The notes beneath the pieces were generated by a model. That model was not told where the DNA came from. It saw only the letters and a list, made by a program, of their open reading frames with translations, and made no database searches. A stretch of 64,000 nt of DNA from Branchiostoma floridae (lineage: Eukaryota; Chordata; Leptocardii; Amphioxiformes; Branchiostomatidae): positions 3,951,460-4,015,459 of the forward strand of contig NC_049993.1 of the NCBI RefSeq assembly GCF_000003815.2. Direction: 5' to 3'. This document shows, piece by piece, positions 14,716 through 26,237 of this stretch; positions within the stretch are counted from its first letter, which is position 1; each line of letters begins with the position of its first letter. The position numbers and the translations under genes were made by a program.

Positions 14716-17406
14716 AAACACTACATGTTTAGGAGTTTGATTCTAGGACATCTAAGTAAACTCCTTATCCAAACGGATAGCCAGAGTTGTAAATCATTTA
14801 GGTGTAGCAAATGTACAGACTGAATGGGTAAAGTTAGGGAACTGAGGGCAACTCTACAACAGATGTCATATCATGACAAAATCCCCTGGGCTTGAACTTA
14901 CTAATAGACAGAAAACTCCTACAGTCGCCAAACTACCGCCACTGTTTTCGCCTGACGCCATGGAAACACTTGGTAAACACACCGTATACTACCACAAAAT
15001 AGTTGTAATGCAAGTTTTTGCAAATTAAGTAAATAAAAAAAAGATGCCCGGACACCAGTTATTCTAGAGAGACATAGTACTCTAGGAATTTTAATACCAA
15101 TAATGATTTCAAAAATGAGTTTAGAACAATAAGATGGACATGGTTACAATTTGAATTAATATGTCTTATTGTGCAATGATATGGTACTGTTCTATCATAC
15201 TTCACTTACTGTACTACAATCATGTTTTACTACACGAAACAACCCAATTCAGACATTCATTGCAATGGTTGCCTGCAAAGCAGTTCAATTTGTAAATATT
15301 AGATAAACTGCTGATTGCTTTATAGATTAATTAGAGACATTGGTGTGCACAAAAAGGTACAGTAACATACTAGACATTTTCAGAAGAAGAACCGAATGTG
15401 TTATAAAGTAGTTGTCATGAACAATGCATACTTCACCAGCAATTAGTGCAAAGTCAACCGTCTGTCTATTAAAACGAAAATGTAAGTAGATTTCGATGTT
15501 AATTAAGATAGTTAACTCATGGCTTTACAGCACGTTTTTTCGCAAGTTGTGATGAATTTTCAACGATTTAGCAATACACACCGATATGTCAATATGAAAA
15601 AATGTATTGGTGGGAATTTCTAACAATAAACCACATGTAAAACTTTTATGAGGACTAGTTTTAAAAGAACGATGTAGTATTTAAATAATGCTTTTATATA
15701 ACGCATGGCATGATTAAGACATCCAGTAGTAGCCTAAGAGGTTGTTGCCTATCTGTATTATGCTGCATATAGAAAAAAATATGTCATAATCTGAAGTGAA
15801 TACAACACCGCATTTGTCTTATGAACATTTGAGAATAAACCATCTCACAGTTCCATGTGTACATATGCTGTGGTGGTGATTAAGTTCTAAATCTTCTTCT
15901 TCTAGAAACATCAGAACTTAGCAAGTTTTATCTGTTATTAAAAGCTAGGTGGACGAACAATTTTTTTAAACCCAATATTCTTCGTAACCTTGTTTCTTGT
16001 TTGCAAACATAACACTTTTAGCAAGTTATGAGTATGAAAAGTTGAATAGTCTGATGTTGTCTGGTAGAAACGTATTGTGTGAGGTTCGGCCGGACTAACC
16101 TCTCAAAACTCATGACCACAGCATGTTTCAGAACTTGAAATATAAACCCCACTATTTGCAGTACCGTAACAAGCTGCTAGGGGTCCAAAATCTACTCCTT
16201 TCTGGGTCTCATCAAGACCTACCCACATACTAAATATCTATACAGTCCATCTACACGTTCTTGAGTTATGTTGGTCACACAAACATACACACAAACGCTG
16301 CCAAAATATAACCTTCTTGGCGAAGGTAACTACAATACGTTAATAATGGTACCCAACTTATCACTGGGAAAGACCGTGTGCGATAATTTTTTTACACTTC
16401 CCTTGATTGATTCGGCAATATACATAATGGAACCAATTGAATTGAAGTAATATCCGTCTATTGTAGGTAGCCACTGAAATGACTTTCAAACTTTTCATCA
16501 TTTCATCAGAAACTTTTTCCCCAGATAAAAAAAAACATAATTACATGACGTTGACAGCTGTAGTTTGAAAATGAACGTACTATGCATATTCAGGTAACCT
16601 TTATATGAATGACGCAGGTAAAACAGGGAAACATAATCATTCATCAATTTTTTTAGCAAGTCGCTGGTCTCGCATCATTTTCCCCAGGCACCGGTTGAAG
16701 GACGGTAGATCATCCTAGACAACGATTTTTTTGCGTTGTCGCTGTCATACACTTGGAAAGATAGGACATTCAGCAGTCTCCCTATTTCATAGTAGGACAT
16801 GCAGCAAAACGTACAGCTATGATCGTAGTATCCATGACGTGCCAAAAGGCCTCAGCAAAGAAGGTAGAGTAATTTTATTATTTCTCCACTCCTATAGTCT
16901 CATAGAATATTCTTACTTTAGGATATCAAGCCCCATGCAACTAAGGATCACTAAGCCACTAAGTTTCCACAATTACAACTCACCGCGGAACTTTCATAGC
17001 TCTAACATCTGTGCGTAGTTCCCCCTTGAAATAAAACGTATTTTGAGCAGGGAGAGTTAAAATTGATATTGATTTTTAAAATTGATTCTGGAAATCACTT
17101 CTTAAAATATGTAGACCACCAGAGAACCCGGTAGCTAATAAAATCTATGGATCCATAACAAAGCCTAATTATAAAACACTACCAATTAGAATGGTTGACT
17201 TTTAGATTTTAAACTTATCCATTTCTCAATTGAGCCCGAATACCACACATTTTCGAAAAAAAACAGAAAAATGTATTCATATTTGGTATAGAGATTACGT
17301 TATCAATGAGGAGCAAAATGCATTCAGCTGATGATATCTTGTCGTGAATGCTTCCAGAGATGTAGACCGAATATACCCCCTGCAGGTGAGTCATAATAAA
17401 TTGTCG
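14716..17406. other. Intergenic spacer
   Basis: No gene seen. At about 16,240-16,332 lies a repeat-like block (CGTTCTTGAGTTATGTTGG, an ACACAAACATACACACAAAC run, then a small AACCTTC/GAAGGT hairpin). It matches in layout the 3' module of the repeat family at 45.7-48.4 kb. Open frames at 16,268-16,450 and 16,731-17,018 have no supporting signals. Confidence 0.45.
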
Positions 17407-17414
17407 TATAAAAG
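17407..17414 (+). promoter_or_regulatory. TATA box of the LRR gene
   Basis: TATAAAAG, 45 bp before the chosen ATG at 17,459. Transcription would then start near 17,437-17,442 and give a very short leader. It matches the canonical TATA consensus, and no splice acceptor is needed for this intronless gene. Confidence 0.6.
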
Positions 17415-17458
17415 GTTTATATGTAAACAGACATGAATGTTTGTTAGAGAACGCAGCC

Positions 17459-20400
17459 ATGTTGATTTTGCTTCTCTTGGCAGCTGTCTGCTCAGCTTCA
17501 AATAGCCAGAGCTTACCTCCGTGTAGGTTAGCTGCATGGCTAGAGTGTGTGTCTGTCACAGAAAAGCCAGGAATTTCATTCGATGTGAATTCTGGCCCAC
17601 ATATATGTGCCATTTGTGAGGTTCAAGACAAGAGTGTTGCCTCCACAAGTCCTCTCCCTTTCCTTTCTAGGGTCGGATATGTTGCAATAAGAGGATATCC
17701 TTTCCGTGTCCTTTCAGCAACGATCCTGAAACCCCTCAAGCATTTTGAGGTTAACATATTGGCATTGGTAGATGCTAAGATCACTGATGTGGAGAACAAC
17801 ACCTTCGCTGGGTTTTACCGTCTTCAGCAGTTGTCGCTAGATTCTAACGAGCTAACACATGTCAAACAGGGCTGGCTTGTAGGTCTAGAGAATCTCTTGA
17901 CGCTGATTCTGTCCAACAACCACATCAAGAAAATATATCCAGGGAGCTTTGCGAACCTAGCTCGCCTGATCAACCTGAATCTACAGAAGAACCTGTTACA
18001 CGCTGTAGACCCTGGCTGGTTAACTGGACTAACATTTACCAGAGTCATAAACCTGGGGTTTAATAAAATCAGCAGTATTTTCCCAGGATCATTCAAACAC
18101 CTTCCGCTGACCTGGTTAGACCTTAGGTGTAACGATCTGTCGTCATTGGATGGCGATGTAATTTTGGGACAGTCTTCTCCACCAAAACTCCATGTCAGCA
18201 GTGGTATGCTGTCATCTATTCATGATGAAAAGCCACATAGAATGATGTGGAGCCTAAGTAGGTGGGCAGATATGACGAAAGGATTATCATCAGCAACGTT
18301 GGTTGTTAGGGTGCCCAAGTTCCACTTCTGTGTCGAGCAGTACCAAAGCCCTTTGTACGACAGAGCATTCGATAAAGTCTTGTTTCAGTGGAAGTCTGCT
18401 GTCAATCGTAGCACATCATGTAGTAGTTTGGGCCGTACCATCTCCATAGAGGCTCCGGTAGTTGTCTTGGCTACTGACTTTTCTATGGAGGACAAAGTTC
18501 TCCCCAACACGCTTGACCAGTACAGACAGGTTTGGGGATACGATGGGGGTATTTCTGTACCAGTTGGCCCAGTGGGAAGTCCGGCCTTCCGACTGGTTTC
18601 CATGGCTACAGGCAATACGAGTTTTGAAGGCGTCGCCATGTCAGTCATTGACACAAAAGACAGACACAAACCTTCCACTACAGTGTCCGGATGCAGTGAA
18701 AACGATACCAACCATACAAACACCACGCATGGCAATACAGAGAATGTAACCTGCATTTTGCTCACTAAAAATGAACACATCAAGTTGTTCTTCACCGTTG
18801 CCCCGGTCCAATGCCAGCCACACACAACATCAACCAATTACAGAACAAACACTTACCAGACCACGAGCTCGACAAACTACTCTGAGTACACAGAACAAGA
18901 CCACACATCTTTAGAACCTGGAGACAACTCTACACAGCAGATGAGTACCACACCAGGACCAGATGTACCCACAGCAACAGATCATGTTCTCATCTCAGTT
19001 GTTGTCTTGGCAGTGGCCATTCTGGTAGTGTTGGTCCTCCTAGTGTTGGTATGGAAGTTGTACACATCAGGTTTTTGCGCTAAGGACAATAGGGCCAGCA
19101 ACGATGCACACTTTTGGACAATCCCATCTAGCGTTGCCTTCCCCGGCTTGCTGAGGTCGGCTTCCTTCCCTGGCATTTCAAGGAATACCATGTTGGATGA
19201 TGCAGCCTCCTGTAGGTCATTGCCCACTGTCCTTCATTCCATCGAACCTACTTACAGTGAGATTCCTGATGACATAGCAGCTGCTCAGAGGCCTTTGCCT
19301 GGTCTCCTTCACACATATTGGGAGATTCCAGATAACATAGCGGCTGCTCAGAGGCCTTTACCTGGTCTCCCCCACACATACTGGGAGATTCCAGATGCCG
19401 GCATGGTACGGTCAGTTTCTCTCCCTATAGTAAGGTGTATCCACGAGGACACCCGAGGCAGTGCTGCATTACGTAGGTCCTTACCCACGATCTCCCATCA
19501 CCTAGCCAATGCACAGCGTCCTCTGTCTGCCCCATCACACACTTACAGTGAGATACCAGATGATGAGGAGAGCGGACCCGTGCCTTACTATACTGATACT
19601 GCAGATTTTTCACGTCATCATGTTGTCACAAACAGGAGACAGAATCGACGGGCTTGCTCAGATAGCAACACAACGTCCAGCCGACACCTATCTGTAAGAT
19701 TCCTTGCCTCATATGGGTCAAATGAACAGGCTAGAGCCCAGTTAAGCAACATCTACAGAAAGCCTCCAGAGGTCGAGCCCGTAAGAGCCCGTAGACAGCT
19801 GGGGGCAGCTTCTGTGTCCCTGCCTGCTGACCAAGGTTTAGTTACGTACGTCAACGTCACAGATGCTATTCTATCCAGAGGTCAAAATGTCACGGAAGCT
19901 CATTCAGCCTTCCTCACATTGCCTAATGTTGACTGGACTTGGCAGATATTCAGTGAGGGAACACCTTACACACAACGGGATGTGTCCCCTCATGTCGTCA
20001 CACTGCCTAGCACCTACTGGCCATGTGGGATTTCAGGGGAGGGAACCCGTATAACAGGACGTCGCACGTCACTACCTCTCGTCACAGTGCCTAACACTTA
20101 CATGCCATGTGGGATTTCAGGGGAGGGGATCCGTAATACATCGCGGCGCACGTCCCCTCCTCCCGTCACACTGCCTGACACTTATGTGCCATGTGAGATT
20201 TCAGGGGAGGGAACCCGTTTAACAGGACGGCGCACGTCCCTACCTCTCGTCACAGTGGCTAACACCTATGTCCCATGTGAGGTATCAGGGGAGGGAGCCC
20301 GTATAACACCACGGCGTGCGTCCCTTCCTCCCGTCACACTACCTGACACCTACGTGACATGTGAGATTTCAGGGGAGAGAATTCGTGTAGCATCACGGCG

Positions 20401-20668
20401 TGCGTCCCTTCCTGTAGTCACACTGCCTAACACCTCTGTGGCATGTGAGGTTTCATGTGAGAGAACCCATGTAACTCCACATTGTACGTCCCTTTCCACA
20501 CAGCCTAACACCTACTGGCCATGGCATATTCAAGGGCAAAGAACTTATGTAACAGGGTGGCTTACAGTGCCTAACACCTACATGCCATGTGAGATACCTG
20601 GGGAGAGAACCCGAATGACACCCACATTTACATCAGTGGACACATATTGGCCATGGGGTATTCCATAG
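17459..20668 (+). CDS. Leucine-rich-repeat transmembrane protein with long repetitive phosphosite tail
   Basis: Single exon, 1069 aa from ATG 17,459, the first Met before a hydrophobic leader (MLILLLLAAVCSA, signal peptide ~1-16). Residues ~92-235 hold about six LRRs (LxxLxLxxNxL). QGW/PGW-type and PGSF-type repeats alternate. A Cys-containing, N-glycosylation-rich stalk follows. One membrane span lies at ~510-532, then a 536-residue cytoplasmic tail. The tail has three YSEIPD/YWEIPD motifs on a 21-residue period plus a fourth YSEIPD (19,250-19,560), RSASFP and RSVSLP sites, and 28-residue repeats (20,012-20,667) each carrying RR(T/A)S. The LRR ectodomain suggests ligand recognition at the surface. 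The tail has no enzyme or TIR domain and looks like a scaffold for phospho-dependent partners. I do not recognise an ortholog. Confidence 0.85.
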   Translation: MLILLLLAAVCSASNSQSLPPCRLAAWLECVSVTEKPGISFDVNSGPHICAICEVQDKSVASTSPLPFLSRVGYVAIRGYPFRVLSATILKPLKHFEVNILALVDAKITDVENNTFAGFYRLQQLSLDSNELTHVKQGWLVGLENLLTLILSNNHIKKIYPGSFANLARLINLNLQKNLLHAVDPGWLTGLTFTRVINLGFNKISSIFPGSFKHLPLTWLDLRCNDLSSLDGDVILGQSSPPKLHVSSGMLSSIHDEKPHRMMWSLSRWADMTKGLSSATLVVRVPKFHFCVEQYQSPLYDRAFDKVLFQWKSAVNRSTSCSSLGRTISIEAPVVVLATDFSMEDKVLPNTLDQYRQVWGYDGGISVPVGPVGSPAFRLVSMATGNTSFEGVAMSVIDTKDRHKPSTTVSGCSENDTNHTNTTHGNTENVTCILLTKNEHIKLFFTVAPVQCQPHTTSTNYRTNTYQTTSSTNYSEYTEQDHTSLEPGDNSTQQMSTTPGPDVPTATDHVLISVVVLAVAILVVLVLLVLVWKLYTSGFCAKDNRASNDAHFWTIPSSVAFPGLLRSASFPGISRNTMLDDAASCRSLPTVLHSIEPTYSEIPDDIAAAQRPLPGLLHTYWEIPDNIAAAQRPLPGLPHTYWEIPDAGMVRSVSLPIVRCIHEDTRGSAALRRSLPTISHHLANAQRPLSAPSHTYSEIPDDEESGPVPYYTDTADFSRHHVVTNRRQNRRACSDSNTTSSRHLSVRFLASYGSNEQARAQLSNIYRKPPEVEPVRARRQLGAASVSLPADQGLVTYVNVTDAILSRGQNVTEAHSAFLTLPNVDWTWQIFSEGTPYTQRDVSPHVVTLPSTYWPCGISGEGTRITGRRTSLPLVTVPNTYMPCGISGEGIRNTSRRTSPPPVTLPDTYVPCEISGEGTRLTGRRTSLPLVTVANTYVPCEVSGEGARITPRRASLPPVTLPDTYVTCEISGERIRVASRRASLPVVTLPNTSVACEVSCERTHVTPHCTSLSTQPNTYWPWHIQGQRTYVTGWLTVPNTYMPCEIPGERTRMTPTFTSVDTYWPWGIP
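20012..20667 (+). repeat. In-frame 84-bp tandem repeats in the LRR protein tail
   Basis: Units start at 20,012, 20,096, 20,180, 20,264 and 20,348, each 28 codons, followed by 3-4 shorter decayed units. Each unit reads TY(W/M/V)PC(G/E)(I/V)SGEG...RR(T/A)S(L/P)P...VT(L/V)P(N/D). Period and frame are exact over the first five. Confidence 0.9.
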
Positions 20669-20811
20669 GACAATTCCATGGAGAGTATTCCTGGTTAATT
20701 GGTCAATCTGCTCAAGTTATTTTATTCTAATAGGGCGCATGACAAAAACGTATTCCAAATTAGCCACCCTGGCGCCTACCCACTTAGGCCTACGTCACAT
20801 TTCCAACACGC

Positions 20812-20878
20812 GCACACACACGCACACACACACACACAGACACACACAGACACACACACACACAAACACACACAGACA
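20812..20878. repeat. (CA)n microsatellite
   Basis: About 65 bases of CA/GA dinucleotides, 144 bp after the LRR stop codon. Small His-Thr-rich or Cys-Val-rich open frames across it are artefacts of the repeat. Confidence 0.9.
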
Positions 20879-22589
20879 ACATTTGCAACATAATTATATT
20901 CTTCTTGATGAAGTTCAAAACATAAACTGAATATTTCATCCAAACTATGTACTGAGTGATACAGTGTTGGCTTTCAGACGTCTCTTGATTGACAATATAT
21001 ACTGAGAAACACAATGAAACAATTACTGCCCACACGTATGAGGGATATTGAAATGAATTTCAAATCTGTCCCTCCCTATTAAAATGTCAAATTTTCATTA
21101 CTACATCAGAATACTTTGTCACAACATAATTACATGACGTTGGTAATTTTTAACTAGACAGTGTGCGATGAATATTTAGACTTTCCTTGATTGAAACATG
21201 AAGGAAACAAATGAAACAAAGTAATATCCGTCCATGTGAAGTTTGTAACTGAAATGATTTTCGAACCAATTGTACCTACCCTTAATGTTACTTCATATGA
21301 TTGGAAACTTTTTGATACAAATTTCCAACAATATATTTTCAAATGACGATGACAGTTATATTACACGTTCAAACTTTTCTTCCTGCCCATGATGTGTTAT
21401 CAATTTTCAACGTTTATTATTTTTCTTAAGATCATGATGACAAAACATTGGCAATTGCACTATGCTAATAAATAGTAAATTTTTTAGATGAATATTGAGA
21501 CTTCGGATGATTGAAATGACGAATCTAGGAACCAAATTGATACAAAAGCGTCGTAGCGGAAATGAACTTTACCCTTTTGATGATACGATTGATCCAAAAC
21601 TTTTTTTCCTTACACAAATGTCAGACAACATTGTTATGAGACATATTGAAACAAATAAACTTCACCTAACTATCACTTAGAGTTGTAGGGACCTCCGCAA
21701 AGTTTGGTCCGACGGGAATAGACGCATCAACTGCAGTTTCTTAGGACGTGACGTGACGTCACAAACGGGTCGTAATTGCAGGTGACCTGTGGTGGTTACA
21801 TTAGGCAATGTTGATTTGATTAATATGGATGAGATCCGCGCGTGCATCAATTTTCGGCCGTTTCCAAAAATGAAAATAAAAAGTTTTGAACCATACTGTT
21901 AATCGTACAAAGCAGCTGTTGCATTTATATACCGTAAATTCAAATTGCCGAAATTCATACTAATTCATAGAATATCAATTCAAATTCCAACGTCAAAGAA
22001 GATGTGAAAGAACAATAATGAAAATCTAGTGTTTGGTATACCTAACTTAATTTTCCTAATCTTTCTGACTACTTAGATTCCACATTGAATTCATTTTTTT
22101 GCCAAACTTTTTTTCTGTTCACACGCTTGCATCAGTTTTTTGGTTTTCAGAGAATATCATTCATATCAACATGGCCTTACGAGAAAAGAAAAGAGAACCG
22201 ATGTGTACTATTACATCGTGCTGATACTATTAAATTCAAATAACTGAAAAATAGTACATTACCTAACTTTTTATCCCAGAAAAGGTCTGTCATGACCATC
22301 TTAATATGGATGATCTTTACAACATTTTTTCTTAAACATTTATCAATTTAATGAAACTAGCATGCTAATACTTAGTCTATTTTCCCAGATCTTTTAGGAA
22401 GAAAATGTTATAACTAGAACGTTTAACTACAACATGTCCATCATCGTATAACGTGTCGTTAGTAGGTGGCGTCAGTGGCTGATCCAATATTGTCTACCTG
22501 TTGGATAGCAAAGGCAGCCAAGGATTAAATCAGTTTTATTCATTTTATTCATACTGTTAGTGTGTGTTTGTGGGGGGGGGGGTGTGTGT

Positions 22590-23590
22590 AAAGTATTAAT
22601 CTTGCCTCTTGTTGAATGTTTTATACCAACATGGTTTGTTCAATAAGGAGAAAGTATTTTGCAAACAAAAGCTAACAAAAACAGCGGTATGTATGAACGG
22701 TTTAGTTTGTAGCATTGGGTGAAATGCTTGGTGGTAAAGTATCACTGACGCCCACAGCCTAATTAAATTCCAGTGTTGGTAGAAATGGGTTGAATATGGA
22801 ATATCAATATGTAAAAATGGTAGGTTGGCATGAAACAGCGACAGCCAGTGCATCATCATTATATCACCATATCACATTCAGTCAAAAGGTGGAATAAGTT
22901 TGAGGAATATTTTATAGTTTTACGTAGAGCCAATGTTATGGAATGTTCTTCTTATCTAAAGTAGTGTTTTTTGTCTCATGTTGGTATTATTAGACTAATA
23001 TGGCATGTACATTAAAAAACTACAAACGAAAGCTGACAAAAACGTTGGCATATAGATGGCATATACTTTCTAGCGTTTTGTAAGGTGTTTCGCTGTTAAA
23101 ACAAATATAGATCAATGGCTTATAGCAAGCACATATAAATGTGCATATTAAATATACCCTATTAGTAGTATTACGTGAAGCAGCGGTGAGTCCAATAAGG
23201 AAATAGTGACGAGGAAATAAATAGGAAATTTATTGTGTCCGTTGAGTCAATTTTATCTTCAAATGTAGAATGTTTAACAATAGATTCTTGTTTGGGCCTC
23301 TTGTTGGGATTGTTAGGCAAATGAAAAGTGCCTGTACATTCAAGAGAAACAACTTTGCTACTGAATGCTGAGAAAATAGTATTTGTTAAATATGAATGTA
23401 CTTTCTAGCGTTGCCCGAGCAACGTAATTGAATTCCACTGTTTGTGGCAAACACAATGAAGATGTAAAAAGAGGTAGAGTGTCACAAGACAGTAGAAGTC
23501 AGTCCAATGGAGGATAAGCTTTAGGCATATTGTTTTCGATGAGCCAACTTTATAGAACTATCTTTATATCTAAAAGTTTGTAACATTAAC
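22590..23590. repeat. Three diverged tandem copies of a ~320-370 bp non-coding unit
   Basis: Ordered landmarks recur three times: CTCTTGTTG (about 22,606, as CTCATGTTGG at 22,974, and 23,298), AAAAGCTAACAAAAAC (22,667; AAAGCTGACAAAAAC at 23,028), TTTCTAGCGTT (23,067; 23,401) and AATTCCA(G/C)TG (22,766; 23,433). Periods are about 368 and 324 bp. No coding potential seen. Confidence 0.45.
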
Positions 23591-25740
23591 CCAATGAGCT
23601 GTGACTGTCAGGCCTCAAAACATGGGACCAAAGGATAAAATGTTGAGCGTAAATATCTTCATATGATTGCTGCCCCTACGGCCGATGAGTCTGTGGGACC
23701 GGTGAGGTGAGGTGAGGTAAATCACAGGAACTTGACGAACTCAGAGCTCATAATACGCACGTACTGAAACTATGCATTCAAGTGGCGCACGGGGATCGTA
23801 AGGCTGACAAGATCGCACGGAAAATATAGTCGGGAGCTCAACTAACGGTACAGGTTGGAAGACAATCACATCTTGAAGAAACATTTGGAAGACAGTGTTG
23901 TATACGTCTTCGTCTGCTGTGGAGAAAACCTACCAGTTCTGAACATCACAACAACACTGCTTGGAATGTTCATTATCATTTACATAACTGACGTGGTACT
24001 CTATGATGTGCATATTCATTTTACACTGTATGCGATATACTTTCAACTCTCGAGGACACATGCACCTTGCGACTAGACGATTAAACCCGATGAAGCTTCT
24101 TACTGGTTGCGGCAATGATACAGTTCATCACGGAACCACAGATGTGTACGTCTCGGTCTCGGCTGCCTGGCTGGCCCGTGTGATGTACTGTCACATTACC
24201 AACATATACATTCAAGCATACAAAATGCGTCCGTCACAATTCATAAATCCATCACATTTGACCATGATGTGGTGCGATTCTACTGTACATGGAATTCTAG
24301 ACGAGATATCTGCATCTGTCTGTGGCTCATCATCTTACGTTTGGTACCGCTGTCTGCAAGGAGAATAAACTTTCGTCTTCATCATTAAAGACATCTGGAT
24401 ACCGAAACATCACCGTCGCCTAGCTCGTGGATACTTCATCTCACTTGTTGATATGTCTATAACGTTCGTAGGTCAAATGTGCAAGAAGACTGCAACAGGA
24501 AAACGAACTTTCATCCAGAAACAGTTGAACTGTAATTTCCAACACCAAAATTGGACTCACCCAAATTTTCGACTACACAGCATCAGTCTTTGTCAAGGAA
24601 CGAGCAATCCACTGCTGTCGTGACGTCACGTTATGCAGATGGAACACGTGACTCAGTAAGCAGTGGATCATAGGTTGCAGGAAGTCTATGGCGCAGATGA
24701 ACTTTCAAAATAAGAACTTTCATCTACATTGGCTACTTTAGTCTATATTTGGCAAAATGATTTATACTTGTTATACCGAGGTTCTGACGTCTCACAGCTC
24801 ATGGTCTTTTCCAGCAGAATTAGTTTATCCACCCTTTTTGTCATTGACTGATGACAAAAAAGCTACAAGTCAAAACTTAAAACCTCCATTGAACTGGCAC
24901 CTGCTACATATAGCTGTTGAATATATTATTGATTGATATTGATTATATCAAATGCAGCACAATTTTGCCGTCCTGATGGTACTTGTATCACTTACAACAC
25001 TTATATGTCTAATAGTATTATGGTGGTGACTATCTTTAATTGTGAAATGTTCTGTTTTTAACTCAATGGTATAGAACGCTTCTTATTGTGTGATTATTTT
25101 TTTTACATTTGTGTGGTAATTTGAAGCATATGTTTAAGAAATAATGTAATAAACACAATTCCTCGTGCACTGTACCATGACGTCATTACACCGAGTATCC
25201 ATGAAACAGCATATGACTGTAGCTGTCAACTCGGTAAATAATACCAGTTTACCACCTGAATATCACTTTGTGCACCAGCCTTCGTTAATGCAGAAATAAA
25301 ATACTAGTTAGTCGTACTGCCTTGTTTTGTCTCTTGTTACAATAGTTAATTGTATCTAGTCTGAAGATCTATATAACGTTATTTCATTGTTTTGTTTTTA
25401 TTCAGTCCTGAAATGAAAATTTTGGACCCAGAAAGTCACATTTCACTGTTTTCCAGACGAAGCTGAAAACGACTATTCCAAGTAGAATGGTTGCATGCTA
25501 GAAAAAAATTATTACTTCTTGTTAATGAAAAAAGGCAATTAAAACAGTGAAAACTTTTTTTTTTCAATCTACGATCCATTGTTCTTTGAAAATGCATTCA
25601 AAGCGATGCTATTTGAATCATCAGGTGAAAAAGAATGCATCACGCACCAAACGAAAAAATACAAAAAGTTTTATTTGCCTACTAGCTTCCTCATGCTCCA
25701 TAAATAAATTCATTATAACTCACATACTTATCACAAAATG

Positions 25741-26237
25741 AAAAAGAACATCGTTTAACGACCATAAAGCCAACGTCGAGGAGCAAAACACAACCACATT
25801 CACATGCGGTGTTGTTATGGGCCAGATTTGAACTTCGACCCAAAAACAGAGCGCTACAGAATGTCTGCCCAACAAGTCAAGTCAGTGAGTTGGAGGTACG
25901 GATTCCAGAATGTTTATAACACGTTGTGTATGTCGAATTTTTATAGAAACTAATAGGTAGTTATGTGGTAGATTTTGTCATTGAACGAACTTCAAAGAGT
26001 TGTGAGGCTAAGATCACTATATCGTTAAATTGTGGCTAGCGAGGCCGATGCGAATCTTACGAAAAAGTTTTCCCAAAGTTTATCGTATTTTGTTGCCACC
26101 ATTTTGACGAATATCTACTTGTAGCGTCGTTCATATATTCCCTGAAGAATAGAGACCATCTGGAGAGTCATATTTTGTCCGAAAATGTAGTTCTTATCCG
26201 TACAATGGAAATTGTAGTTTTCTGCATGCATGTGTTG
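25741..26237. other. Upstream block of unit A, conserved in unit B
   Basis: Matches 48,700-49,150 at high identity in the same order: ACCACATTCAC, AACAAGTCAAGTCAG, GCTAGCGAGGCCGATGCG, TACGAAAAAGTTTTCCC and GCATGCATGTGT. It is the left part of the tandem duplication. It has no open frame conserved between copies, so it may be promoter or 5' untranslated sequence of the two finger genes. Confidence 0.65.

Larger units (their letters stand above)
20669..25740. other. Intergenic spacer after the LRR gene
   Basis: Holds a (CA)n tract (20,812-20,878), a diverged triplicated block (22,590-23,590), a G10 run near 22,572, and many short open frames without domains or splice context (for example 23,855-24,368). 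A repeat-like stretch with CAATCCACTGC and AGCAGTGGAT arms lies near 24,600-24,670. I see no gene. Confidence 0.45.

Noticed and set aside
17215-17613. Minus-strand frame across the LRR promoter and signal peptide
   Set aside because: No domain; overlaps the well-supported LRR start and TATA box.
23855-24368. Plus-strand frames of 73 and 121 aa
   Set aside because: Composition is random-like and no splice or conserved signals were found.
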